Positions 1-5,713 of a stretch of 6,138 nt of DNA are shown piece after piece. The notes under the pieces were generated by a model. That model was given only the letters and a program-made list of their open reading frames with translations, searched no databases and was not told the origin of the DNA. The stretch's first letter is position 1; every line of letters starts with the position of its first letter. The stretch is taken from assembly GCA_023430565.1 (NCBI GenBank), contig JAEZAD010000047.1, forward strand, positions 1 to 6,138, in the 5' to 3' direction. The DNA is from Verrucomicrobiota bacterium (GTDB taxonomy: Bacteria > Verrucomicrobiota > Verrucomicrobiia > Opitutales > Opitutaceae). A program made the translations under genes and the position numbers.

Positions 1-339
1 GTCGCCAACTTCCAGAAATGGCTGAAGACGACGAACGTCCCTGGCATCGAGAAGGAAGGCCGCGTCACCTGCTCGCCGATGGTGCTGAGCTACGTCGGTG
101 TTTACCTCTGGAAAGCCGCGGTCGAGAAGGCCGGCTCGTTCGATGTCGACGAAGTGCGCAAAGCCTGGAAGAGCGGCATTTCGTTCGACGGCCCCGGTGG
201 CAAGGTCACCACGCAGCCCAACATGCACCTCACGAAGAACGTCTACATCGGCGAGACTCGCGCCGACGGTCAGTTCAAGATCGTGAAGTCCTTCGACAAC
301 GTTTACGGCGAGCCCTGGCTCAAGGGTAAGTTCAAGTAA
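1..339 (+). CDS. urtA: UrtA, urea ABC transporter substrate-binding protein (3' end only)
   Basis: This is the last 112 residues of a periplasmic urea-binding protein, open at the left window edge, ending in TAA at 337-339. UrtA captures urea and delivers it to the UrtBC channel. The visible part fits the C-terminal lobe of a type I periplasmic binding protein of the HAAT/amide-binding group: a helix with SYVGVYLWKAAVEKAG, then SFDVDEVRKAW, a strand segment SFDGPGGKV, and the family-typical IGETRADGQFKIV, ending in EPWLKGKFK. The family is normally about 400-430 residues, so roughly three quarters lies upstream. The assignment to urea rather than branched-chain amino acids or short amides rests on urtB-E and ureAB directly downstream, and on the DGPGGKVT...ETRADGQF pattern. 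It is separated from urtB by a 275-nt gap with a terminator-like hairpin, so it may be transcribed at a higher level than the rest. Confidence 0.93.
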   Translation, partial: VANFQKWLKTTNVPGIEKEGRVTCSPMVLSYVGVYLWKAAVEKAGSFDVDEVRKAWKSGISFDGPGGKVTTQPNMHLTKNVYIGETRADGQFKIVKSFDNVYGEPWLKGKFK

Positions 340-356
340 GCGCTCGCGCTGTCTGG

Positions 357-387
357 CATGTCGTCCTGAACCGCTCGGGACGACATG
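357..387. repeat. Small hairpin just downstream of urtA
   Basis: A perfect 10-bp inverted repeat begins 17 nt after the urtA stop: CATGTCGTCC (357-366) and GGACGACATG (378-387), around an 11-nt loop. No T-run follows, so it does not look like an intrinsic terminator. By position it could protect the 3' end of a urtA transcript, or be a remnant of a dispersed repeat such as the one immediately downstream. Function is inference only. Confidence 0.6.
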
Positions 388-397
388 AAAGTCGAAT

Positions 398-480
398 TCT
401 CGTTCTGAGCGACGCCAAGAATCCGGTGCGCGACCCACTGCGATCGCCGCTCTGGATTCTTCGCTTCGCTCAGAATGACA
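398..480. repeat. GTCATTCTGAG-type palindromic element, copy 1 (decayed)
   Basis: The right arm (453-480) is TGGATTCTTCGC...GAATGACA. The left arm (398-425) is its reverse complement with five mismatches in 28. The element is the same family as 2372-2455. Besides the arms, the loops of the two copies are also alike (about 22 of 28 aligned positions by eye, sharing CTGCGATCG), so a whole unit of about 84 bp was duplicated, not just the arms. Repeats with this arm sequence are, from general knowledge, dispersed in many copies in several bacterial phyla. The imperfect left arm suggests that this copy is older than the perfect copy at 2372-2455. Confidence 0.85.
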
Positions 481-547
481 AAATTCGAAGCCATTGGTGA
501 AAAGCCGCCGATCACGCACTCGAGTTGGCTCGCCGATTGCTAATCGC

Positions 548-583
548 GGGGCGGGATCCTTCACCGGACCCGCCCCTTCGTTT
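548..583 (+). terminator. Terminator-like GC hairpin between urtA and urtB
   Basis: GGGGCGGG plus TCC (548-559, with A556 bulged) pairs with GGA plus CCCGCCCC (566-576) around a 6-nt loop TTCACC, giving an 11-bp stem. It is followed by TTCGTTT (577-583), a short, interrupted T-rich tail. The stem is strong but the tail is weak, so partial termination is the likeliest reading. That would set a higher level of urtA message than urtBCDE, a common arrangement for binding proteins. It lies 31 nt upstream of the preferred urtB start and argues against a urtB start upstream of it. Confidence 0.6.
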
Positions 584-614
584 CCCCCACCGAAGACTGA
601 CCTACCTCTGCATC

Positions 615-2324
615 GTGTTTTTCGTTGCCCGCCTTCTCCTTGGTCTCGCTCTCCTGAGCGCCACCGTTTTCGCTGCCGAACCCACGGCCCGCCAGACGAT
701 CGCCCGGGCGGCGCTCGTCGAAGGCACGCAGGAGCGTATTCAAATCATTGGCACGCTCGTCGGCGTGGGCGACGAAGCCATCGCGCCGCTGCTTGCGGCG
801 TGGCGTGAGGACGCACTGTTCGTTTACACGCCGGAAGGCGGAGATCCGATCGTGGTCCAACTATCGGGCGACAAGGACACGGACGGCGCGCAGGCGGCGA
901 CCCGCGTCGATACCGGAGAAGCCCTGCTCGATGCCGGCGGCCAGCCGCTGCGGCTGGCCGGGTCCTCGCTGAAAGCGGTCGATCACACGTCGGCGCTGCG
1001 GCGTTCTTTCAAGGCGGTGCTCGATGTCGCGGATCTCGCGAATCCCGACCTCACGCGTCGCGTCCGCGCGATCCAGGTTTTTGGCCTGGGGCAGCAGGTG
1101 GACAAACTTCCCGCGCTCGAGGCGCGCGCAAAGATCGAAACGAATCCGAAGGCGCAGCAGGCGCTGCGCGAAGCGATCGCGTTGATCGGGCTGAAGAATG
1201 CGAGCGACGACGTGAAGCTCGCCTCGCTGCGCGAACTGCGCGAGCTGCACACGATCGCGAGCCTCGATGTGCTCAAAGCCGCGCACAAGACCTTCGAGGC
1301 CGAGAAGAAGCCGCAGCTCGTCGCGGCCGCCGACGCGGCGATTCACGCCGTCAACAGCCACATCGGCACCGTCAATTTCTTCGGCACGCTTTTCCGCGGG
1401 CTGAGCCTTGGCAGCATCCTGCTCGTCGTGGCGCTCGGGCTCGCGATCACGTTCGGCTTGATGGGCGTGATCAACATGGCGCACGGCGAGATGATCGCGG
1501 TCGGCGCCTACACGACTTATGTCGTGCAGAATATTTTCGGCGGGGGCATGGCGCTGTCGCCGTTTGGGTTTTCGATGAGCCTGCCCGGCATGAATGCGAC
1601 CGGCGCGTGGTATCAGAGCTATTTCGTGTTCGCACTGCCGCTGAGTTTCCTCGCGGCCGCCGCGATGGGAATCCTGCTCGAGCGCAGCGTGATTCGTTTT
1701 CTGTATCGTCGGCCGCTCGAGAGCCTGCTGGCGACGTGGGGCGTCTCGATGGTGTTGCAGCAGTTGTTTCGCAGCGTGTTCGGATCGCAGAACGTGCAGG
1801 TGAGCAGCCCGAGCTGGCTGAGCGATAATTGGACCTACAACGACATCATCTTTGGATGGAATCGCGTGTTCGTCATCGGCTTCGCCGGGTTGATCGTATT
1901 TGGCGTATGGCTCGTGCTCACGCGCACGTCGCTCGGTTTGCTGATTCGTGCGGTGATGCAGAACCGCAACATGGCGTCGTGCATGGGCGTGCGCACCGAG
2001 CGCGTGAACATGCTGACGTTCGGCCTCGGCAGCGGGCTCGCGGGACTCGCGGGGGCGTTTCTTTCGCAGATCGGCAATGTCGGTCCGTCGCTCGGGCAGA
2101 GTTATATCGTGGACTGTTTCATGACGGTGGTTGTCGGCGGAGTCGGCAATCTGCCGGGCACGGTGATTGCCGCGCTCGGCATCGGGATGGCGGATCAATC
2201 GCTGCAGCAGATCCTGCTGAATCCGGTGCTCGGGAAGATCACGGTGCTGGTGGCGATCATTCTCTTCCTACAATGGCGGCCGGCGGGGATTTTTGTGACG
2301 CGCAGTCGGAGTTTGGAGGGATGA
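615..2324 (+). CDS. urtB: UrtB, urea ABC transporter permease with periplasmic N-terminal domain
   Basis: Inner-membrane permease that, with UrtC, forms the urea channel. From GTG 615 it is 569 residues. Residues 1-20 form a signal peptide (hydrophobic RLLLGLALLSATVFA, cleavage expected after A20, before AEP). Residues 21 to about 250 form a charged, mostly helical soluble domain that should be periplasmic. From about 255 comes a LivH-type membrane domain with the family motif GLMGVINMAHGE (281-292), the cytoplasmic loop RAVMQNRNMASCMGV (445-459) thought to contact the ATPases, VVVGGVGNLPGT, and WRPAG (554-558). The long N-terminal extension is known from proteobacterial-type UrtB, whereas plain LivH proteins are about 300 residues. 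Start choice: the frame stays open up to TTG 525, but that start lies before the terminator-like hairpin and would bury the signal peptide behind 30 Arg/Pro-rich residues. GTG 615 gives a clean signal peptide, though I see no good Shine-Dalgarno for it. Confidence 0.93.
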   Translation: MFFVARLLLGLALLSATVFAAEPTARQTIARAALVEGTQERIQIIGTLVGVGDEAIAPLLAAWREDALFVYTPEGGDPIVVQLSGDKDTDGAQAATRVDTGEALLDAGGQPLRLAGSSLKAVDHTSALRRSFKAVLDVADLANPDLTRRVRAIQVFGLGQQVDKLPALEARAKIETNPKAQQALREAIALIGLKNASDDVKLASLRELRELHTIASLDVLKAAHKTFEAEKKPQLVAAADAAIHAVNSHIGTVNFFGTLFRGLSLGSILLVVALGLAITFGLMGVINMAHGEMIAVGAYTTYVVQNIFGGGMALSPFGFSMSLPGMNATGAWYQSYFVFALPLSFLAAAAMGILLERSVIRFLYRRPLESLLATWGVSMVLQQLFRSVFGSQNVQVSSPSWLSDNWTYNDIIFGWNRVFVIGFAGLIVFGVWLVLTRTSLGLLIRAVMQNRNMASCMGVRTERVNMLTFGLGSGLAGLAGAFLSQIGNVGPSLGQSYIVDCFMTVVVGGVGNLPGTVIAALGIGMADQSLQQILLNPVLGKITVLVAIILFLQWRPAGIFVTRSRSLEG

Positions 2325-2326
2325 AG

Positions 2327-2485
2327 ATGGTTTCCGCAGTCCTCGATTCCATGATGCTTCATTCGAATCCCTGTCATTCTGAGCGCAGCGAAGAATCCAC
2401 GTGTGCGTCCGCCTGCGATCGTCGCCCTGGATTCTTCGCTGCGCTCAGAATGACAAACATGGGTGGAGCTTTGCTTCTTCGATGA
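2327..2485 (+). other. Possible coupling mini-ORF between urtB and urtC
   Basis: A strong Shine-Dalgarno GGAGGG (2315-2320) lies 6 nt before ATG 2327. An in-frame ATG at 2321 also overlaps the urtB stop as ATGA. The frame runs without a stop through the whole palindrome and ends in TGA 2483-2485, overlapping the urtC start as ATGA. The peptide (52 residues from 2327) contains CHSERSEES and FFAALRMTN, which are just the translated repeat arms, so it is unlikely to be a functional protein. Its plausible role is to carry ribosomes from urtB to urtC. An alternative is that GGAGGG with ATG 2327 is the remnant of the original urtC start, displaced when the repeat arrived. Confidence 0.3.
2372..2455. 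repeat. GTCATTCTGAG-type palindromic element, copy 2 (intact)
   Basis: The arms are perfect 28-nt inverted repeats: the left arm 2372-2399 begins TGTCATTCTGAGCGCAGCG, the right arm 2428-2455 ends GCGCTCAGAATGACA, and the loop is 28 nt (2400-2427). In RNA this would be a very stable hairpin in the urtBC message. It fills most of the 157-nt gap between urtB and urtC. The loop shares CTGCGATCG and much flanking sequence with the copy at 398-480. The perfect arms imply recent arrival or pressure to keep the pairing. Confidence 0.92.
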
Positions 2486-3627
2486 GCGCGCTGACTCTTC
2501 GTAGAATCGAGATCGGGGCCATCGCGGCGATCGCCCTCTTTCTGGTCGTGTTGCTGCCGCTGCTGAACGCATGGGGTTTCGTCGACAATTTCACGATCAA
2601 CCTGTGGGGAAAATATCTCTGCTATGCGCTGCTCGCGATTTCGGTCGATCTGCTCTGGGGCTACACGGGACTGCTCAGCCTGGGGCAGGCGCTCTTCTTC
2701 AGCTTGGGCGGCTACATGATGGGAATGTATCTCATGCGGATGATCGGCGATCTCGGTCAATACAAGCTGCTGATTCCCGACTTCCTCGTGTTTCTCGGCT
2801 GGAGCGAGCTGCCGTGGTTTTGGAAGCCGTTCGACAGTTTTGGATTCGCGGCGCTGATGATCTTTCTGCTGCCGGGGATCGTCGCGTTCGTGTTTGGATT
2901 TCTGGCGTTTCGTTCGCGGATCAAGGGCGTGTATTTCTCGATTTTGACGCAGGCGCTCACCTATGGCGCGTCGCTGATGTTTTTCCGCAACGACATGCTG
3001 ATGGGCGGCAACAATGGCTTCACCGATTACAAGTTCATCCTCGGTTACGATCTGCGCGACCCGGCCACGACCCGCGGCCTCTACGTGATCACGGCGGTGC
3101 TGCTCGTGCTGGTGTTCCTGGGTTGCCGGTGGCTGGCGCAGACGAAGCTGGGGCTGGTGCAGCGGGCGATTCGCGACGGCGAAAATCGCGTGTTGTTCAG
3201 CGGTTATGCGGCGGCGCATTTCAAATTGTTCATCTTCGTCGTCGCTTCGCTGATCGCCGCGGTCGGCGGCGCGCTTTATGTGCCGCAGGTCGGCATCATC
3301 AATCCGTCGGAAATGACGCCCGACAAATCGCTCGAAGCGGTCGTGTGGGTCGCGGTTGGCGGGCGCGGGACGTTGCTCGGGCCGATCATCGGCGCGGTGT
3401 CGGTGAACGCGCTGAAGAGTTGGGCGACGCGCGCGTATCCCGATGCGTGGCTGTTCATTCTTGGCGGATTGTTCATCGTGGTCGTGCTGCTGCTGCCGGG
3501 CGGCATCGTGAGTCTGCCCGGACGCATCTCGGCCTGGTGGAAGGGCCGCTCGGGCCCGCCGGCCGACGAAACGACCGCTGCCGCCGCCGCTTCCGAAAAA
3601 CCTGTCGTGACCACCGGATCGCCATGA
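2482..3627 (+). CDS. urtC: UrtC, urea ABC transporter permease
   Basis: Second inner-membrane permease of the urea transporter, LivM-like, 381 residues. A first membrane helix (about residues 9-28, IEIGAIAAIALFLVVLLPLL) is followed by the family segment LLWGYTGLLSLGQALFFSLGGYMMG, then GGNNGFTDYKFILG, the cytoplasmic ATPase-contact loop QRAIRDGENRVLFSGY, the segment AAVGGALYVPQVGIINPSEM, and VAVGGRGTLLGPIIGA near the C-terminus. It ends in an Ala/Thr/Pro-rich tail of about 30 residues after SAWWKGRSG. Start choice: the frame is open from GTG 2401, but that codon lies inside the palindrome and its 27 extra residues only translate the repeat. ATG 2482 has GGAG at 2465-2468 (13-nt spacing, rather long) and puts the first helix right at the N-terminus, as in the family. 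The stop overlaps the urtD start as ATGA. Confidence 0.94.
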   Translation: MSALTLRRIEIGAIAAIALFLVVLLPLLNAWGFVDNFTINLWGKYLCYALLAISVDLLWGYTGLLSLGQALFFSLGGYMMGMYLMRMIGDLGQYKLLIPDFLVFLGWSELPWFWKPFDSFGFAALMIFLLPGIVAFVFGFLAFRSRIKGVYFSILTQALTYGASLMFFRNDMLMGGNNGFTDYKFILGYDLRDPATTRGLYVITAVLLVLVFLGCRWLAQTKLGLVQRAIRDGENRVLFSGYAAAHFKLFIFVVASLIAAVGGALYVPQVGIINPSEMTPDKSLEAVVWVAVGGRGTLLGPIIGAVSVNALKSWATRAYPDAWLFILGGLFIVVVLLLPGGIVSLPGRISAWWKGRSGPPADETTAAAAASEKPVVTTGSP

Positions 3628-4397
3628 ACGTTGGCCCCGAGAAAACCAATTTCATCCTCACGGTCGAGGACGTGAGCAAGACGTTCGATGGCTTCAAGGC
3701 CATCACGAACCTCAACTTCTATCTCAACCGCGGCGAGCTGCGGACGGTGATCGGTCCGAACGGCGCGGGAAAATCGACGTTCTTCGATCTGATCACCGGT
3801 CGCACGAAACCGGATACGGGCAAGATCGAGTTCGGCTGGGATATCGATCTCGTCGGCATGAACGAATACGAGATCAACCGGCTCGGCATCGGGCGGAAGT
3901 TTCAGACGCCGTCGGTCTACATCGATCACACCGTCTTCGAGAATCTGCTGCTGTCGTTGAAGGGACCGCGCGGCGTGTTTCGGACGCTGTTTCACCGCAC
4001 GACGTCGGAGCAGCGTGACCGGATCGACGAGCTGTTGAAACTGATCCGGCTCGAGGCGAAGCGGGATTTGCGCGCCGGGCAGCTCGCGCACGGCGAGAAG
4101 CAGTGGCTCGAGATCGGGATGCTGCTCGCGCAAGATCCGCAATTGCTGCTCGTCGACGAACCGGCGGCGGGGATGACGGACGAGGAGACGAAGCGCACCG
4201 GCGAACTGCTGATCAGCCTCGCGGAGAAGCACAGCATCGTGGTGGTCGAGCACGACATGACGTTCGTGAAGCAGATTGCGCGCGACGGAACGGTGACCGT
4301 GCTGCACCAAGGCACCGTGTTGTGCGAAGGAAAATTCGATGAAGTGCAGGCGAACGAACAGGTGCGGCACGTCTATCTTGGCCGCGGGAAGCACTAG
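3624..4397 (+). CDS. urtD: UrtD, urea ABC transporter ATP-binding protein
   Basis: Cytoplasmic ATPase of 257 residues that pairs with UrtE to drive urea import. Visible motifs: Walker A GPNGAGKST (44-52), Q-loop Gln94 in GRKFQTPSV, signature LAHGEKQ (154-160), Walker B LLLVDEP (174-180), D-loop AAGM, and switch His210 in VVVEHDM. The C-terminus VRHVYLGRGKH resembles other LivG/UrtD proteins. The signature has LAHGE where LSHGE is usual in UrtD; Ser to Ala at that position is a mild change in an otherwise complete ATPase. ATG 3624 overlaps the urtC stop (ATGA) and has only a poor Shine-Dalgarno, so its translation is probably coupled to urtC. The frame is open far upstream, but that stretch is the out-of-frame shadow of urtC. 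Confidence 0.96.
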   Translation: MNVGPEKTNFILTVEDVSKTFDGFKAITNLNFYLNRGELRTVIGPNGAGKSTFFDLITGRTKPDTGKIEFGWDIDLVGMNEYEINRLGIGRKFQTPSVYIDHTVFENLLLSLKGPRGVFRTLFHRTTSEQRDRIDELLKLIRLEAKRDLRAGQLAHGEKQWLEIGMLLAQDPQLLLVDEPAAGMTDEETKRTGELLISLAEKHSIVVVEHDMTFVKQIARDGTVTVLHQGTVLCEGKFDEVQANEQVRHVYLGRGKH

Positions 4398-4420
4398 GAT
4401 GATGATGAAAGGCGAAGTTC

Positions 4421-4493
4421 ACCACGAAGACACGGAGGCACGGAGAACGGAATTCTGCTATGGGTTTGCTCCGTGCCTCCGTGTCTCTGTGGT
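4421..4493. repeat. Palindrome of tandem octamers between urtD and urtE
   Basis: The left arm 4421-4445 and right arm 4469-4493 are 25-nt inverted repeats with two mismatches, around a 23-nt loop. Each arm is built of 8-bp units: CACGAAGA, CACGGAGG, CACGGAGA (4423-4446), and on the other side GCTCCGTG, CCTCCGTG, TCTCTGTG (4468-4491). It occupies most of the 102-nt gap and ends 6 nt before the urtE ATG. From general knowledge, repeats of this CACGGAGG type are dispersed in several genomes. No T-run follows, so it is not a standard terminator. Confidence 0.9.
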
Positions 4494-4499
4494 TCAATC

Positions 4500-5273
4500 A
4501 TGAGCGCTCTGCTTCAACTTTCCTCGGTCGAAGCCGACATTGCGGGTTCGCGGATTCTTCGCGGCGTGAATCTCATGGTGAATTCGGGCGAAGTGGTCGC
4601 GTTGATGGGCCGCAATGGCGTAGGCAAGACGACGACGCTGCGCTGCATCACCGGGCTGCTGACGGTGCGGAATGGCACGGTGATGTTCGACGGGCAGAAT
4701 ATCGCGAAGCTCGCGCCGGACTACCGGGCGCGAATGGGCATCGCTTACGTGCCGCAGGGACGGGACATCTTTCCGCACCTCACCGTCGAAGAGAACCTGC
4801 ACGTGGGGTTGGTGGTGCACAATCGCGGCAGAGCGGCGGATCGCGAAGGGCTCGAGCGGGTGTTCAGTTTGTTTCCGGTGCTGAAGGAAATGCTGTCGCG
4901 CAAAGGCGGCGTGCTGTCGGGCGGGCAACAGCAGCAGCTTGCCATCGGGAGGGCGATTCTCACACGGCCGAAATTGTTGATCCTCGATGAGCCGACGGAG
5001 GGGATTCAGCCGTCGATCATCGATCACATCGGCGACACGTTGAAGAAGTTGAAGACCGAGGGACTGCACGAGAACCCGGTCGAGGAAATCGAGCACGCGA
5101 TCAAGGAGCTTAAAAAAGACGCGTCGCTCGCGATCCTGCTGGTCGAGCAATACGTGGATTTCTGCCGCGACGTTGCGGATCGGTTTTATGCGATGGATCG
5201 CGGCGCGGTGGTCGCGTCGGGGGAAATCGCGGAGCTCACGGACGAAGTCGTGAGGGAGCATCTTCAGGTTTGA
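4500..5273 (+). CDS. urtE: UrtE, urea ABC transporter ATP-binding protein with an insertion
   Basis: Second cytoplasmic ATPase of the urea importer, LivF-like, 257 residues where about 230 is usual. Motifs: Walker A GRNGVGKTT (37-45), Q-loop Gln86 in YVPQGRDIFP (the UrtE-typical form), signature LSGGQ (139-143), Walker B LLILDEP (159-165) followed by TEGIQPSII, and ILLVEQYVDF, where the switch position is Gln217 rather than His, as is normal for LivF/UrtE. The extra length lies at about residues 186-209, between the IGDTLKKLK helix and AILLVEQ, a charged stretch containing IEHAIKELKK that resembles the preceding helix. Start choice: ATG 4500; the in-frame GTG 4473 lies inside the right arm of the palindrome. 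No Shine-Dalgarno is visible in the 6 nt between palindrome and ATG. The stop is followed directly by a short T-run without a stem. Confidence 0.95.
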   Translation: MSALLQLSSVEADIAGSRILRGVNLMVNSGEVVALMGRNGVGKTTTLRCITGLLTVRNGTVMFDGQNIAKLAPDYRARMGIAYVPQGRDIFPHLTVEENLHVGLVVHNRGRAADREGLERVFSLFPVLKEMLSRKGGVLSGGQQQQLAIGRAILTRPKLLILDEPTEGIQPSIIDHIGDTLKKLKTEGLHENPVEEIEHAIKELKKDASLAILLVEQYVDFCRDVADRFYAMDRGAVVASGEIAELTDEVVREHLQV

Positions 5274-5281
5274 TTTTTTTG

Positions 5282-5350
5282 ACCACGGATGAACACAGAT
5301 GGACACGGATCGGTGCCGACTATCAGTGTTCATCTGTGTCCATCCGTGGT
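5282..5350. repeat. Palindrome of tandem decamers between urtE and ureA
   Basis: The left arm 5282-5306 and right arm 5326-5350 are 25-nt inverted repeats with two mismatches, around a 19-nt loop. The left side consists of 10-bp units CACGGATGAA, CACAGATGGA, CACGGATCGG (5284-5313); the right side holds TTCATCTGTG and TCCATCCGTG (5329-5348). It fills most of the 95-nt gap between transporter and urease genes and ends 18 nt before the ureA ATG. Repeats of the CACGGATGAACACAG type are, from general knowledge, dispersed in several bacterial genomes. It could form a strong hairpin in the transcript, but no T-run follows. Confidence 0.9.
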
Positions 5351-5368
5351 TGAAACGCTTTTCGAAAA

Positions 5369-5671
5369 ATGCACTTAACCCCCCGGGAGCGGGAAAAACT
5401 TCTCATCGTCACCGCGGCTGATCTCGCGCGGCGCCGCCAGGCGCGCGGGTTGAAGCTCAATTATCCGGAGTCGGTCGCGATCATCACCTATGAGATCATG
5501 GAAGGTGCGCGCGACGGGAAGTCGGTCGCGGAGCTGATGAGCTTTGGCACGACGATCCTGAAGCTCGGCGACGTGATGGAAGGCGTGTCCGAGATGATCC
5601 ACGAGGTGCAAGTCGAGGCGACGTTTCCGGACGGCACGAAGCTCGTGACGGTTCACAATCCGATCCGCTGA
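5369..5671 (+). CDS. ureA: UreA, urease gamma subunit
   Basis: Structural subunit of cytoplasmic urease, which hydrolyses urea to ammonia and carbamate. At 100 residues it matches the free-standing gamma subunit. Family segments run its whole length: MHLTPREREKLL at the start, ARRRQARGLKLNYPESVA (about 21-38), EIMEGARDGKSVAELM (42-57), DVMEGVSEMIHEVQVEATFPDGTKLV and VHNPIR at the end. The gamma subunit has no metal ligands; those are in UreC. ATG 5369 gives the expected N-terminus, but no Shine-Dalgarno is visible upstream (the preceding bases are GCTTTTCGAAAA). It follows the transporter genes across a palindrome and precedes ureB by 39 nt, so it is probably co-transcribed with ureB and a downstream ureC. 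A gamma-beta fusion, as in Helicobacter UreA, is excluded by the stop and separate ureB start. Confidence 0.97.
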   Translation: MHLTPREREKLLIVTAADLARRRQARGLKLNYPESVAIITYEIMEGARDGKSVAELMSFGTTILKLGDVMEGVSEMIHEVQVEATFPDGTKLVTVHNPIR

Positions 5672-5681
5672 CGCGGAAATT

Positions 5682-5713
5682 CTGAAAAGCTGAAACACTG
5701 AAAGGCTGAAATG
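5682..5713. repeat. Tandem octamer array forming the ureB ribosome-binding region
   Basis: Four perfect-length 8-bp units run head to tail: CTGAAAAG (5682-5689), CTGAAACA (5690-5697), CTGAAAGG (5698-5705), CTGAAATG (5706-5713). The first six bases, CTGAAA, are identical in all four. The third unit gives the Shine-Dalgarno-like GAAAGG and the fourth contains the ureB start codon ATG 5711-5713. Only the last two bases of each unit vary, and in units three and four these are what make the SD and the start. Confidence 0.85.

Noticed and set aside
525..614. TTG 525 as the urtB start
   Set aside because: It lies before a terminator-like hairpin, adds 30 Arg/Pro-rich residues in front of a good signal peptide, and has no Shine-Dalgarno.
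861..2198. Long minus-strand open frame opposite urtB (445 codons), and similar ones at 2374-3219, 3276-4394 and 4494-5333
   Set aside because: They lie antisense to well-recognised genes and translate to Arg/His/Gln-rich, low-hydrophobicity sequences with no family motif, as expected for GC-rich antisense frames.
2401..2481. GTG 2401 as the urtC start
   Set aside because: The codon lies inside the palindrome loop and the added residues are only translated repeat; ATG 2482 gives the expected N-terminus.
2571..3623. Upstream extension of the urtD frame (608-codon open frame)
   Set aside because: This is the out-of-frame shadow of urtC; ATG 3624 at the ATGA overlap gives a normal-length UrtD.
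4473..4499. GTG 4473 as the urtE start
   Set aside because: It lies within the right palindrome arm and would add nine residues (MPPCLCGSI) that merely translate the repeat.
5274..5280. T-run after the urtE stop as an intrinsic terminator
   Set aside because: No GC-rich stem precedes it; the palindrome comes after the T-run, which is the wrong order for termination on this strand.
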